DNA from: Datisca glomerata
Taxonomy: Eukaryota > Streptophyta > Magnoliopsida > Cucurbitales > Datiscaceae
Direction: 5' to 3'
DNA: 64,000 bases
Assembly: GCA_003255025.1 (NCBI GenBank)
Contig: QANY01003900.1
Location: 62,001-126,000 of the forward strand
The first letter of the stretch is position 1. Each line of letters starts with the position of its first letter. This document shows, piece after piece, positions 12,481 to 24,783 of the stretch. The notes below the pieces were generated by a model that worked only from the letters and a program-made list of their open reading frames with translations, ran no database searches and had not been told where the DNA came from. A program made the position numbers and the translations under genes.

Positions 12481-14490
12481 TAGGCGTACACAGAATTGAA
12501 TTATACCTCTTGTAGTCTATCAAGCGTCCTCACTAACAGTGAACTTGAGATTCCACGAACAACGGATTGTGAACCCACACCAAGATCTTTCGAACCAATC
12601 CTCGAACACACTAGGACGTGTGCAAGCGCTTAGAATAATTCAAGAATATTTTTCTATCTGTAGATGTACTTAACACATGAGATTTAGAGATTTGGAGGAA
12701 GACTTTTTGAGACAAAACTTCGAGAGAGAATTGGAGAATTCATAGAGCTTTTGATAAACAATTAATCACAAAAATCGCTGCAATGAGACCAATAGAATAA
12801 TATATATGTCATGACAATGATGATCACTTCATCCATATATTCAATCACATTAAAATCAAAAAATGGCACATAATGGTTAGAATAATCATTCAAATTTTGA
12901 TTTCACAACAATGGTTCTTGTAGATTCAAGAGCAGATTTGAATTGTATGCAGGAAGGACTAGTTCCTCTGAAGTACTTCAAGAAGACGAAAGAATCTTTG
13001 TCTTCTACCAATGGTACCCGAATACATATTAATTATGAAATTCTCAAAGTTTATATTTTCCAAGATAATGTATGTTTTAAAACATCGTTTGTCTTATATT
13101 TTAAAACATCAGTTGTCTTAGTTAAAAATATGACGGATAAAATAATTTTGGGTTTACCATTCATCTCTTTGTTATATCCTTTCACAACAGAGTATGATGT
13201 GATAATTATTTATCCCATAGACGAACCTGTTAAATTCAAGTTATTATTTATTTTAATTAGATAAATATTTATATATCAGTTAAGTCAAAATTAACTTATC
13301 TGATCACATCTCTAACTAACTTATCTGTTAGTTCAAAATTAACAAATTAACCAATTCAAATTCAAATTATTATCTTATAATAATTTAATATTATTTAGTT
13401 TCATAAATCAGTAAATCAAATATGCCGTATAACTTGTCGATTAATAGAGAACTAATCGATATAAGTATTAAATTATAATCTTCAAAAATTATAATAAATA
13501 ATTTAATTAATCAATTTTACATAATTATCTCATAATTATATACTTGCTCTAGAAGTTTAATTCTTTCTATAAGCTAGTCATTTTCTTATGTCCTGAAACA
13601 TTCACACCTTAAACTGTGTAGTACAAAGGTGGCTCGACTCATAATTCTAAACTCCAATAAATCAGATTATTAATTAAACTTTTTAATTAAATAATTTTAT
13701 TTATTAATTTCATTATTACTGTACTATAAATATGTAATTGCACTCTTAGTAATTACATAATGTATTTACAGAATAATCTCATATAGTCTATTGATATAAT
13801 CACTTTATGTAGTTCTTCCCTCCAATTATTAGTTCATAAATTAGAGTTGATCAAAATTATCATTTTACTCTTATAATTACCTCTTGATCATTAAGTACCA
13901 TTGATTCACTAGTGAATTGTCAATTTATAATCGTATTATAAATTTGAGCTCAATAACCATTCAGTTCTAGAACTAACGCTTAAGATAACCAATATATGAT
14001 CCGTTAAGAAAGTTTGGATTCTAAATCTTGTAAAATCATGTTCATAACCATCCATATCACTGAGTCTCCGAAATAAAAGTCATTAGTTTATTTTACAAAC
14101 AAAACTTAACAAGTGACTCAAAAGATCCAGTATACATGTATAGTTATGACTACTCAGAATTTAGACTGATCTACATATGATCATCAAATTAGTGTTTATT
14201 AAATCTTTATAATAAACAGTAAGTTAATAAATATATTAATATATATCGGCCATGTCCTATATAATCTAATTATATAAAGTAGGTTCATTAAAATGTCTAT
14301 CTACATCAATGATCCGAGTCTAGATCACTTGCATTCAAGATACTTAGCAAACCGTACTAGCAACCATTCATTAAAGATTACACAGTTTAATATGTTACAG
14401 ACTATTTTATTTATTATATATAATCTTAATTCTCTCGTACTAATACAAGATAATAGGTTCATTAATGAATATAATTTTTTTTAGATATTT
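12481..14490 (+). mobile_element. Decayed reverse-transcribing element region (boundaries uncertain)
   Basis: The region around the retropepsin relic has the composition and phrasing of a dispersed retroelement: a GC-balanced leader-like tract at 12500-12750, the protease, then 1.2 kb of AT-rich non-coding DNA. No reverse transcriptase, LTR pair or target duplication is visible. It could be a gypsy-like element or an old endogenous pararetrovirus copy. Confidence 0.35.
12911..13264 (+). pseudogene. Retropepsin (aspartic protease) relic of a reverse-transcribing element
   Basis: The 117-codon frame begins MVLVDSRADLNCMQEG and continues with a region around residues 76-91 containing KNMTDKIILGLPFISLLYPF. 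This is the two-part pattern of plant pararetrovirus or gypsy-type proteases: the catalytic D-S/T-G-A loop and a later ILG motif. Here the catalytic glycine is replaced by arginine (DSRA, residues 5-8), which should abolish activity. A direct repeat at about 13072-13120 (TTTTAAAACATC twice) adds roughly eight residues. The frame stops without a reverse transcriptase downstream. Confidence 0.6.
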
Positions 14491-14868
14491 TGAATATAAA
14501 TTTTTTAAATATTTATATAAATTATTCAATAATAATTGAGAAAGATAATTATAAGAAACTTTTTTATTAATTTTAAGTTAAAAATATCTTTACAAGAGCA
14601 CTTTAACCAACAGGCATCTCCCACGCAGGCACGGCTCTGTCCATTTCACCCAACGATTCATTAAAAATATTGTAATCATCGTACCTTAATTAAGACCCAT
14701 CAAAGAAAAGTCGACCCCCATGAGTGGCTAAAGGAAAAGGTAGACGCTTTAGAATCTGGGTCTTGCACTGAGCGAAACAAAGGTTACAATCTGATTGAGA
14801 AAGGTCCTTGATGCATTCCCCGTTACAGAACAACATATTGCAATTTACAGTGGAAGAGAGAACAAAGT

Positions 14869-14873
<5 letters not shown>

Positions 14874-14910
<37 letters not shown>
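14874..14910. repeat. (GA)n microsatellite
   Basis: About 17 GA units. It lies inside a chance 98-codon frame (14795-15091) that I do not accept as a gene. The surrounding 14.6-15.1 kb is more GC-balanced than its neighbours, and its origin is unknown. Confidence 0.85.
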
Positions 14911-14912
<2 letters not shown>

Positions 14913-15214
14913 TAGAGAGAGAGACCTTGTTCAAGTCGTCGTTGCTCGCTGTTGCTCGGGGAACCTCATTGCCGTCGCTCTCTGTTGCTAGGGAAACCTG
15001 GACGTCGTCGCACGTCAGGAGGGAGAGTGACTCGGGGAGGAGGGTGATATTTTGGGGGAATCTTGGGGAATTAAGGGATTTGCTTTTTTAGTAGGGGTAA
15101 AAATAAAAACTATTAAGGCTAAAACTTAAATAAAGGACTATAAAACTTAGGATATAGTGTGGTTATAATTGAAAAATCAGAGGATAAAAAATAAAAAATT
15201 AATAATTTAACTAT

Positions 15215-15300
15215 AATGTAGCAGCGTAAATAGTCACATGGGTAAGAGGATTTACTCCTCTTAGGTCACGGGTTAAATTAGGGGACACACGCTACTTCAT
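15215..15300 (+). repeat. tRNA-like SINE head or tRNA relic
   Basis: TGGGTAAGAGG (about 15239-15250) resembles box A, and GGTCACGGGTTAAATTAGGGG (15264-15284, described as T-loop-like GGGTTAAATTA) resembles box B, with a short stem-like CTCCTCTTAGG between. The layout is that of a tRNA-derived SINE head. The 3' boundary and tail are not clear. Confidence 0.4.
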
Positions 15301-18300
15301 GATCATTGTAGATTATTCAGACTTCACAGGGTCTCTGAAATTTAACTAGAGAATTACGCTCCAAAAATCTCGTGGTAGCAAAAAAAATAATAATTTTTTT
15401 TTAGTGGAGTCACTTGATCCTACCCTCTTACACCGTCCTTGCGTGGAATTTAAAGTGATAATTGTTTTTGTTTTGGTTTTAAATACATAAACATCCTTTT
15501 AATTTTAGAACCTAAATGGACTGTCTCATTTATTGCATTTTACTTATTTATGCTATTTTATTTTCTAAAATGATCTAAAAGCTTGTCCCTTTTTATAAAA
15601 AATTAATATTGACAAACTATTATTATTTGTCATATGATTCTCAATTTTGTTTCTTTAGATATAATAACTTGTATATATCATTTATATTTTAGTACATGTC
15701 TAAAACCAAGGCCTAATCCACAGGAGGAGCCACCTGAGAAGGAGATGGTATCAAGTGATACCACTAAAAAAATATTAATTGTTAATATGAAAATTATAAT
15801 TTTCTCTATAATTTGTTAAATAATTTTTTATAAACCTTTAAAGTTATTAAATTAAAATTAACTTAAAATTTATTTATTCATGATTATTTTTCCGAATTCA
15901 AGTTAATTCAAAAATCAATGCCAACCTTGATTATTTTATTACAATTATAAAAGTAACCCATTATTAAACGATACGTAAATTAGAAAGTTATTTTATGGGA
16001 TGCATATATCAATAATAAGTTGACAAAGTTAACAAAAAATGATTATCATCTGCTTGTCATTTTTCAATATATTATAGATATGTTCAACTTTTTAGTTCTT
16101 TTTTATTTATCTACACAGTAAAATATATAGTATAATTTACCATTTATTTCTCAACTATATACTAGAATTTTTATATGTAGTTTCATAAATAGTATTTTTC
16201 ACAGTATTCCTAGTATGTAGTAGGATTTTACAGTCCATACTTTATCATACAATCTGACTTGTAAGATCTCTTCACGATCCTAAATTAGGATCTCAGTTCT
16301 AACAAAATTGAGTATAATTAAGAAAATATGTCAAAAATATCATTCATGGCCTTTTCTAGTTTCTATGAGGCCCTCCTTTCTCTAAAATAAATTTTCTTTT
16401 ATTTTTTATTGCATTTATAATGGTTGAATCAACGAGTAGTGAGACACCAAAATTAGAGAGTGATACATTTTTACATTTCATTAGAGATGAAGAAATTATA
16501 TGTAATTATCAAAACTATAGGAGGTGCACCAAATTACAAGGAAATGTGGTGTATAATTTATCTTTTGTTCTTATATTATATTATTTAATGTAATTGTTAC
16601 TCTTGATGACTCATATAATCCAAAAAGGACAGATATGCAGTGGCAGTCTTCTATGTTATAGAATATATAGAATTATTACTAAAAAATATTGCATGAATAG
16701 CTTAGCCTATGATCTCATTATCTTATAAATATAAATCATAATATTGAAAACTTATCCTAATTTTTCTATATCTTTTTGCGGGAAGGTTGTGGGATTTAGA
16801 CCAGATGGAGGTCTTAGTTCAATTGATTTTCCCTTACTTTTTCAATCTGATCACTCTAGCTAGCTCATTCACGTCATATTATATTTCACATACAACTTAT
16901 TTATCTTATTAATTAGGTACATTTTGAAGGGTTATTAGTATAGTCTGTGTAGTACATGTGAGAATGGGTTTGAGTAACTGATCAAATTTGACATTAGCAA
17001 TGATAAAAAAAAGTTCAAAACTTTGAAAAATTACATATCCACTTCAAGTTTAATATTAAATTATAAATCTTAGTAATATAATTTAAGAATGCATGATAAT
17101 TGAGGGTTCATTCATTTATCATAAATGTTTTTTTAATGATAGTCAATCAGCTATACCATTATTATTCATCTTTGAACCAAAAAAATCTAGTATATATTAT
17201 AAATAATTAAATTAATTTTGTATTCAAGTCAACTTTCTCATAACATAAGATATCAACGGTGTAACTCACCAGTGATTATCTTTAAAAAAGCACACTTTCC
17301 TTAATTAAAAAAAATTCTCTTCAATTGTAATTTGTTTAAATGATACAAACACATTTATTTGTCAAATAGAAAAGAATTCTCAGACATCACTGTACTTTGT
17401 TTAAATGATATAAACACTTATTTAGTTCAAAAAATGATACATATCTTTTTTCATGTTAGGTTTTATTGGAAAAAAAAACTCAAAACCATTAAAATTTCAA
17501 ACTAACACCGTTTAAGTAATACATAATTCTAAAATTACCTCTAATTTTATTCTCAATTCTAAAATGTTAAAATCAATTTATTCTATTATTCACATGAACT
17601 CAAATCAATATGCGTCCGGTTGTTTCGAGTTAGGAAAATGATTGAATCAAGTTAATTTCAGGGATAATATTATCTTTTCAGATCTAATCTAATAGATTTT
17701 TAATACAAATAATTATATATTATTTTTCAAACTAGAATAATCTCTTTGTTATTTAAGCAATGCTATAGAAGGGAGGTGTTAGAAGATTTTTTCTAAAAAA
17801 ATCATAAGATAGCGTGACGACTTTTTTTACTGCAACGAGAGAGATCTTGTTAATCTAATCTGGATTGTTGATTTTGACTTTAATTGTCTAAGTAAATCTA
17901 GAAAGAGTGGGTTTGACACATTTTTTTATGTATTTTTATTATTTCAACTTTTTAGAAAGATTCGATCTAAGTCGACAATTTTCAACATGGACCCCCCAGA
18001 TTTAACGTAGTCCCTCATGCTTTAAGAGCTCTATTCCCCCTATTCTTCTCCCGTGATAGGGGTAACAATTTATTGTAGTGGTTTGTAAAATCTCTCACCC
18101 AAAAGGAGTCGTTTCTGAAGTTGAATGAGTAATTTTCTTAGCTGCTGATCATCATTCAAGATTGAAATTCTTTGTAGTCACACTCACAGCCACAGGACAG
18201 TCCATTCTGGTGGGCTACCGTACAATGGCAGCATCCATTTGGGACTTTTTGAAAACTTTTAAGATGGTTGACTTTCTATGCACATGTTATTAAAAAAATT

Positions 18301-19855
18301 ATTTTTCTTCAACTAGCAAGTACTCCTCATAATACTCATTGTCAATTCTCTATTTTTTCTTATTTTGACTTTTTTTTTTAAAACTTAAAAAACAAATTGC
18401 TCATCTTGCACTTCTTACCTCTCTCTATACTTGTTTTTGTTGTTGCATTAATTTAATTTCCTTAAGTAGAGAACATGAGAGATTTATTACAAAATTTCGA
18501 TTAAGTGAATAGATGATCCCTTAAAGATAACCTACGATCATATATATGTTATAAAAAAAATAATATCTTGTATTATAAATTTATGTGATTTATAGTTGAT
18601 ATATTCATATTTAAATTTGAAATTAAGATTGGATCTTATTTTATTGACACATGGCACACATATCTAGTTGACATTCTTATTTTTCTATTAAAATTTCCAC
18701 CATTTTAAAAGCTTCATACTTTGTATAATTGACCATTAGTTGTCTCTTTACTCTCTGTTGAAAACTAAACATTTAACTCCCTTTTTTCTGAGTGAAAAAA
18801 TAATGATTTAATCTTCAACCTCAGTCTCAATGGCATTTGGCTAGTTTGTATTGGTTAAACTATGCATGCAATTTTAATATATAGTCGGTGCGTGTAAGTT
18901 CATGTTTAATGACCGAACCAATTTTCAATGTCAGCTACATGATTGAGAGGATAATATTAATTATCAACTTGGTAATTAAATTTAATAAATAGGGTTAAAG
19001 TCTCAAAGCAGCTCTTTTGTAGACTGAGAAGCATGCATAGCTTGAAATAATTAATTTATCACCCATATAATTACCAAGACAATACAACCTCTTAGGCGAT
19101 TAGTTTTCCAAGTTATACATACTAATAAGTAGTATATCATACATTCCTATATGCTTCATTCTTTATTGAGCACGTAATTAAAATAATTTTTTTATAATTT
19201 CTCGTCCTATTTTCTCTTACATTTTTTAAGATCTAAACATAACCTTGGGATTTTTTTAATACATTGAATAAGTACACTTACTATTAAAAACTAAGAAAAG
19301 AGATATACAGCTAAGAGGCCTTTTAATTATAGAGGTTTTAATTAGACGTGTTAACGTAATATGAGGCTTGTAGGATTAACTTATATTAAATCTCAACCAA
19401 ACCTTATGTCTTTTTTTTTTTAAATATATTATTGGATAACAAGGATGAGCTTCCTTAACTAATTCAAAAGTTTTTTTTTTCATGGACGAAAATTGAAAAT
19501 CCTTTATAAGCATATATAGTCACGGGCAAGGTCATCCCCATTATAAGAGGGTTGGCCCCCTTTTGTTCTAGAAAGGCATTGAAGAGTATTAATAAATAAT
19601 TGAACAAGTTCGTCAAATTAGTACTTCCTTTTTATGTTTTGGATTATTAATATATTAAATTTTCATCCCCTTTTATTTTTTGTGGATTGTAAACTTTATC
19701 ATCTTTTAACTTTTTTTTGAATATTTTTTCTTGCGACTATCTTATAATGCTATGAAATTTTAGTTTAAGGAAAATACATTATAGTTATTTCTCACTTCCG
19801 AAGAGCATCTCTCTCAGCTCCTAGGATATTTTTGGATCATGGGCACTAATGATGT
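15301..19855. other. Long AT-rich intergenic stretch
   Basis: About 4.5 kb with no gene, RNA or element that I can support on either strand. Short frames such as 15634-15819 have no conserved features. The tract 18100-18260 is less AT-rich but unrecognised. Confidence 0.5.
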
Positions 19856-19966
19856 TGTACTCTCATTCATTTCTGGAGCCGAATAATAGGAGTAGTGCCT
19901 TAAGCTTGTCGTATGGAAGTTAGAGAAGCTTGGAGAAGATATGGCAGCTGAAGGAATCATGGTGGA

Positions 19967-20209
19967 TTGTATGTTGTACATGGACCTTCCAAGATTGTTG
20001 GAGATGACACGATAATGGTGTCTGATAGCCCGAACACATGTATGAGTAAAACCTTTGTTGAACCATTACATATTAATGTTGGTGTGATGAATAGAGGTCG
20101 TGGTAGGTCCCCTAAATCAAAAATACAAACTGATATTCTGATGGATATTAGACTGGACCTGCATGTTAATGGGAAAGATAAGGAACAAGACAATACTGAG
20201 AATACTGTT
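19967..20209 (+). pseudogene. LINE ORF1, upstream fragment
   Basis: The open frame reads MYVVHGPSKIVGDDTIMVSD and later GVMNRGRGRSPKSKIQTDI. It is a hydrophilic, basic sequence in line with the linker part of plant LINE ORF1. It is cut by the copia element at 20210; beyond it the frame runs into LTR sequence and is not genuine. The assignment rests mainly on collinearity with the ORF1 pieces after 25082. Confidence 0.55.
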
Positions 20210-20508
20210 TGTAGAAATGATGAACCTTTTGGTTCTGATCTTAAAGGAAAAGATGATGAGTCTCTTGATTCTGATTTCTTATTAAAAAAATACTTCTTGT
20301 TTACAATGAGTAAGGATGTATATATCCAAGTAATTCTAACGGTTGCCTATGATCTCCAACAGATGCCTACTGAAACCTGAAATCATTTTTTACCAGAAAT
20401 GGTTAGACATCCACTGTGTTTGGTGAAAGTCTCTGTTCTGCTTCCCTCTTTTGCCTATGGTGAAGATTTCCTTCTGAGACTGTAACTTTTGCTTCTCTTT
20501 CTTCAACA
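20210..20508 (-). repeat. Copia 3' LTR
   Basis: Begins TGTAGAAATGATGAACC and ends TTCTTTCTTCAACA on the plus strand, near-identical to 24784-25081. The reverse transcriptase stop codon lies inside it. Confidence 0.95.
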
Positions 20509-22079
20509 CTCCTCCTCAAGTTGGGTTCGTATAGGTTGATCAAGCCCAACTTGTTAAGTATTCTTTGGAGGTTATTTTTGTCAAGGGCTTTGGTGAAGAT
20601 GTCGGCTAGCTGGTCTTCACTACGTACAAAAGGAATGGTGATTTCTCCTGACTGTACCTTCTCTCTTATGAAGTGACAGTCCACTTCAATGTGTTTGGTT
20701 CTCTCGTGGAAAACGGGGTTCATTGCAATATGGCGTGCTGCTTGGTTGTCATAGTGCATCTCTATCGGTTTTCTTATCTCGACCTTCATGTCTTGAAGGA
20801 GATGTCTAATCCATGTGAGTTCACTAGCAGTGGAGGCCATGGCTCTGTATTCTGCCTCTACACTTGACCTTGCTACAACAGTTTGTTTCTTGCTCTTCCA
20901 GGTTACTAGATTTCCACCTACAAAGACACATAAGCCAGTTGTAGATTTTCTATCATAACTACCTGCCCAGTCTGCATCAGTGTATCCAACTACGGAGTTT
21001 GCCCCGGTTCTCTTCATCCATATCCCTTGGCCGGGAGTTCCTTTAAGGTATCTGAGTATCCTTTCTGCGGCTGCCTGGTGATTTGTGCAGGGTGCGTGCA
21101 TGAATTGACTGATAACGCTAACTGCAAAAGTGATATCTGGTCTTGTAACTGTTAGATAAATTAGTTTTCCTACTAGTCTCTGATATTGGCCTATATCAAT
21201 TATTGGTTTGCTATCATTCAGTCCTATTTTCATGTTGGTTTCCATTGGTGTGCTAGCAGGTTTTGCCCCTATCATGCCTGTTTCTTTTAACAAGTCTAAG
21301 ATATATTTTCTTTGAGATAGAAACAATCCCTTTTTCGAGTGAGCTATTTCTATCCCTAGGAAGTACTTCAGTTTTCCTAGATCTTTAATATCAAACTCTC
21401 CTTTTAGAAATTGTTGAACACTCCATATTTCATCGTGGTTATTTCCGGTGATGATAATGTCATCTACGTAGACAAAAACGATGGTGGTGGAGTTGTTCGT
21501 GTGTTTGACGAACATAGATGAGTCAGTAGAGCTTTTGACAAAGTTAATTTTTAAAAGAGACAAGCTTAATTTTTCATACCATGCCCTTGGTGACTGTTTC
21601 AGGCCATAGATAGCCTTCTTTAATCTACATACTATGGATGGGTGCGTTGCTTTCTCGTGTCCTGGAGGAAGGGACATATATACTTCTTCTTCTAGATTTC
21701 CTTGGAGGAATGCATTTTTTACATCCATTTGATATAGTTCCCAGCTAATGTTGGTGGCAACGGATAGTAATACTCGAATCGTGTTCATTTTTGCTACTGG
21801 AGCGAACGCTTCCTGGTAATCCATTCCATATGTCTGTTGAGTAAAGCCCTTTGCGACTAGTCGGGCTTTATATCTTTCGCTAGTGTCGTTGCTGTTGTAT
21901 TTGGTCTTGTAGACCCATTTACATCCTACAGGTTTCTTCCCGTTGGGTAGTGGGATTATATCCCAAGTGTCATTCTTTTCCAAGGCTAGAAGTTCTTCAT
22001 CCATCGCCTTTCTCCATTTGGGGTCGAGTTGGGCTTCTTGATAGGTCTTTGGCTCAACTGTTTCATCAATTTTGCCCAA
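20403..22079 (-). CDS. pol: Copia reverse transcriptase-RNase H (intact frame)
   Basis: An uninterrupted 558-codon frame. The RVT_2 reverse transcriptase spans about residues 37-280, with the first catalytic segment MDVKNAFLQG (118-127) and the YVDD box (204-207). A copia-type RNase H follows at about 364-500, with the acidic residues Asp368 (TDADW), Glu410 (EAEYRA), Asp444 (YDNQAA) and Asp493 (QLADIFTKAL). In the living element it copies RNA into cDNA in virus-like particles. The first methionine is only where the frame opens; the true polyprotein continued upstream but is broken by a frameshift near 22110. The last 35 or so codons run into the LTR. Confidence 0.96.
   Translation of the reverse strand: MGKIDETVEPKTYQEAQLDPKWRKAMDEELLALEKNDTWDIIPLPNGKKPVGCKWVYKTKYNSNDTSERYKARLVAKGFTQQTYGMDYQEAFAPVAKMNTIRVLLSVATNISWELYQMDVKNAFLQGNLEEEVYMSLPPGHEKATHPSIVCRLKKAIYGLKQSPRAWYEKLSLSLLKINFVKSSTDSSMFVKHTNNSTTIVFVYVDDIIITGNNHDEIWSVQQFLKGEFDIKDLGKLKYFLGIEIAHSKKGLFLSQRKYILDLLKETGMIGAKPASTPMETNMKIGLNDSKPIIDIGQYQRLVGKLIYLTVTRPDITFAVSVISQFMHAPCTNHQAAAERILRYLKGTPGQGIWMKRTGANSVVGYTDADWAGSYDRKSTTGLCVFVGGNLVTWKSKKQTVVARSSVEAEYRAMASTASELTWIRHLLQDMKVEIRKPIEMHYDNQAARHIAMNPVFHERTKHIEVDCHFIREKVQSGEITIPFVRSEDQLADIFTKALDKNNLQRILNKLGLINLYEPNLRRSVEEREAKVTVSEGNLHHRQKREAEQRLSPNTVDV
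20509..20519 (-). other. Copia polypurine tract
   Basis: On the minus strand TTGAGGAGGAG lies directly before the 3' LTR start (TGTTGAAG), the expected place of the plus-strand primer. Confidence 0.85.
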
Positions 22080-22109
22080 GTATGCCCTGTGGATGTTAGA
22101 GACTTTATC

Positions 22110-23192
22110 TAAGATAGGAAATTTTGGATAGGGTATAGAACCTGATGGGACACGTAGTCTTTTAGTCTTGCTGGGGGTTGAGTTAGCCTTGTTGACCTTC
22201 TTATGATTACTGCTTCATCAGTGACAGCTGCCTCATCAGTTGCTCCTTCTAAGGTAGTTGTCTCAGGCGCGGTTGATGCTGTATCCTGTTCCTGTCTTAT
22301 GATATCGGAGGAAATAATACTGTTAGGTAGCGGAAACGTTTGGTGGTGGTTATGGTTGTCGGGGTCCTTTGGGTAATAGGATTCTAGTTCTAAAAATTGT
22401 ACATCGCGCGATATGTAGAGTTTATAGTTTATTGGGTCGTAGCACTTATACCCCCTTTTCTCAGCGGAATACCCCAAAAATAGGGTTTTGACTGAGGTTT
22501 TGTCCAACTTATCAAGTCTTGGAATGTGTACGAAATATGTACATCCGAATACTCGTATGTGATCAAGGTTAATTTTCCTACCCTTGAGAATTTCTAGAAG
22601 GTTTTTCAGATGCAATTTTACACTGGGTAATCGATTGATAGGTTGCTGTGAGTATAGCATCGGACCAGTACCTTTTGGGTACATTATTTTAGAGGAGGAG
22701 AGACCTAGTCATTTCAAGAAGGTGTCGGTTTTTGCATTCTGAGACACCATTTAGTTGTGGGGTGTGGATACAGGTGGTTTGATGTCGTATACCCTTTTGT
22801 TTAAAAAACTCAAAAAAGGTGTTGTTAGTATATTCGGTTCCATTGTCAGACCTAAAGATTTTTATGGTTGTTTCAAACTAAGTTTCAACTAAATTGTTGA
22901 ATTCTTGAAAACGACTGAAGACTTCATTTTTTGATTTCAAAAGATATAACCATGTGGTGCGAGAGAAATCATCAATAAATGTAACAAAATATTTGAATTT
23001 ATTATATGAATCAACTGGGGTGGGTCCCCAAACATCAGAATAAATTAATTCAAAACATCGTTTTGTCGTACTACTAGATAGTGAAAAGGGTAACCTGGTT
23101 TGTTTTGAGAGTTTGCAGACTGAGAAACTGCTAGAGTCTGAATTACAACCAAGTAATTTGTTTAGGATTTTTTCGGAGGGATGACTGAATCT
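22110..23192 (-). pseudogene. Copia integrase, broken
   Basis: Pieces in several frames include DVWGPTPVDS, TFIDDFSRTTWLYLLKSKNE, FRSDNGTEY and TPQLNGVSECKNRHLLEM, the rve core with its DDE residues. These are followed by the copia C-terminal part KTLFLGYSAEKRGYKCYDP in the frame 22684-22109. An in-frame stop breaks it near 22886 (VET*FETT), another near 22695, and frame changes lie near 22640 and 22110. Integration would have been its role; this copy cannot encode it. Confidence 0.88.
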
Positions 23193-23774
23193 CTAATGTA
23201 ATATTTTGTCTTTTTGTACTGTACTGGAGGTGGAAAGGCATGTTTTGTCGGTATCTTCTAAGTAGTACAGACCGTTTCTAAATTTTTCTTCACCAATCTT
23301 CCTCACGGTGACTTGATCCTGAAAAATTACTTTGTCAGGTGAAAAGGTAACATTGCAGTTTAAGTCTTTGGTTATTTTACTGACGGATAGAAGATTGGAG
23401 TTAAAATTGGGTAGACAAAGTCCGTCGTTAATGGTTTTTGTGAAGAGTGTGGTGGACCCTATGCTAAGAATTGGAACTTTATTTCCATTGGCTACCGTCA
23501 CATGTTGTGGTCTTTCTAATTTAGTGAGACTGTGTAGATTTTTTGTGTTATGAGTCATGTGGTCAGAGGCACCAGAGTCTATTATCCAGTGTTCTAAGTT
23601 ATGACAAAAATTTGTAGATTTAGAAAAATAATTGACAGTATTGCAAATGGATGAACCTGAGGTATCGCACAAAAATTCTCTGAATTGTTTGAGCAATGTA
23701 GTCGTCTGTGTGCAGATCTGCTCTAACGGATCCGGATCTGTCCATTTCCTCCATTCGGTCAGGTCGGTACCCAT
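23193..23774 (-). pseudogene. Copia protease and pre-integrase domain
   Basis: The 193-codon frame holds the aspartic protease active site HWIIDSGASDHMTHN (Asp of DSGA about residue 67) and a GAG-pre-integrase-like end (RNGLYYLEDTDKT). This segment is open, but it is severed from gag and integrase by frame changes, so the polyprotein cannot be made. Confidence 0.88.
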
Positions 23775-23823
23775 TACCAGAACCGGGTCCGTCTGTCATG
23801 TGTGCTCTGCGGTCTCTTTCGGG

Positions 23824-24600
23824 TCACGATCCGTGACACGCTTTGCTGAAACCCTCGGTATAAAAGGGGAATGTCTTCGCCGAGCCCCCTCGCTCGTCAC
23901 GCTTCGCGCAGCTCCCTCGCTCGTTCTGGAACTTTCTCTGGTTCTGCCAGAGATGAGGGTGCAGGTTCCAACACCGGTCACTGGTGTGCCCTTCCTTTCG
24001 GCAGTGGCTGCATTTCACCGGCTCGCCTGGCTGTCCGCGGTGCCTTCCCCCTTCCTTAGGGTTAGGGTTTCAGAGGGAGCCGTGGGTCGCCATGGCTAGT
24101 GCCTCCGCCTTGTCATCTCTGGTACTCATCATTCGTCGCCTGGTTTCTTCTCTTTGAACCATGGCTGAGATCGTGGCAAAAGTTGGCTTCTTTGTCGACA
24201 TCAAGATCTGAGCCCGGAATGCTTCGTAGCTTGAGTCGAGAGCCGTCAAGAAATGGAAAACCATATCCTGCTCAGCCCGCTCTTGGAGTTCCTTCAGGTC
24301 AGTGGTCATTGGTCTCAGGGTTTCAAGTTCTTTGAACTTAGATTTTAAAAACCTGGTTAACTCTGGTACTGATCTATCCCCCTGTTTTGCTTGGGAGATC
24401 TCTCGTTTAAGTTCAAAGACTTGCGCGAAATTATTTTGTTCACAATAGTTGCTCCGAATTTCTTCCCAGAGTTCATGTCCTGTTTCACAAAAAAAAAAAG
24501 ATTTCACTGAGTTTTGGGTCTATTGAATTAGTTATCCAGGTCATTACCTAGCTGTCCATGATGTCCCATTCCTTTCAGTTTCGGTCTGGTCTTGGCTTAC
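23824..24600 (-). pseudogene. Copia gag, frameshifted
   Basis: The frame 24507-24070 contains GHELWEEIRSNYCEQNNFAQ, AQVFELKREI and FLTALDSSYEAFRAQIL, a UBN2-type capsid. In another frame at 24018-23824 is a zinc knuckle, CSHCRKEGHTSDRCW (C-X2-C-X4-H-X4-C). The N-terminal part (SIDPKLSEIF) is shifted relative to the capsid at an A11 tract near 24490, a likely slippage site. Confidence 0.85.
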
Positions 24601-24769
24601 TGTCGTCCATCAAACCTAGTCTGCCTCTTCCTTTCAGGCTCACCTAAGCCACCCTGGCCCACGTTATGTAGTTGTGGCCAGTGAGCAGGATGGAGGTCAG
24701 TCTGGGATTGGTGTGGTGAAGCTGGCCGGAGGTTGATGGTTCTGCCATATGTGTTGGTTCTTAGAATCA

Positions 24770-24783
24770 CTGCTATGATACCA
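24770..24783 (-). other. Copia primer-binding site (initiator Met tRNA type)
   Basis: On the minus strand TGGTATCATAGCAG begins right after the 5' LTR, matching the usual TGGTATCAGAGC site complementary to the 3' end of tRNA-iMet. Confidence 0.92.

Noticed and set aside
14795..15091. 98-codon frame with an Arg-Glu repeat
   Set aside because: The repeat is a (GA)n microsatellite, and no motif or conserved part is visible outside it.
19967..20380. 137-codon frame taken as one protein
   Set aside because: From 20210 on it is copia LTR sequence read by chance; only the first part is LINE ORF1.
20673..20867. Plus-strand frame inside the copia polymerase
   Set aside because: Shadow of the minus-strand RT-RNase H frame.
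23332..24335. Several plus-strand frames up to 155 codons across the copia gag and protease
   Set aside because: Opposite-strand shadows of the retrotransposon polyprotein, with no domains.
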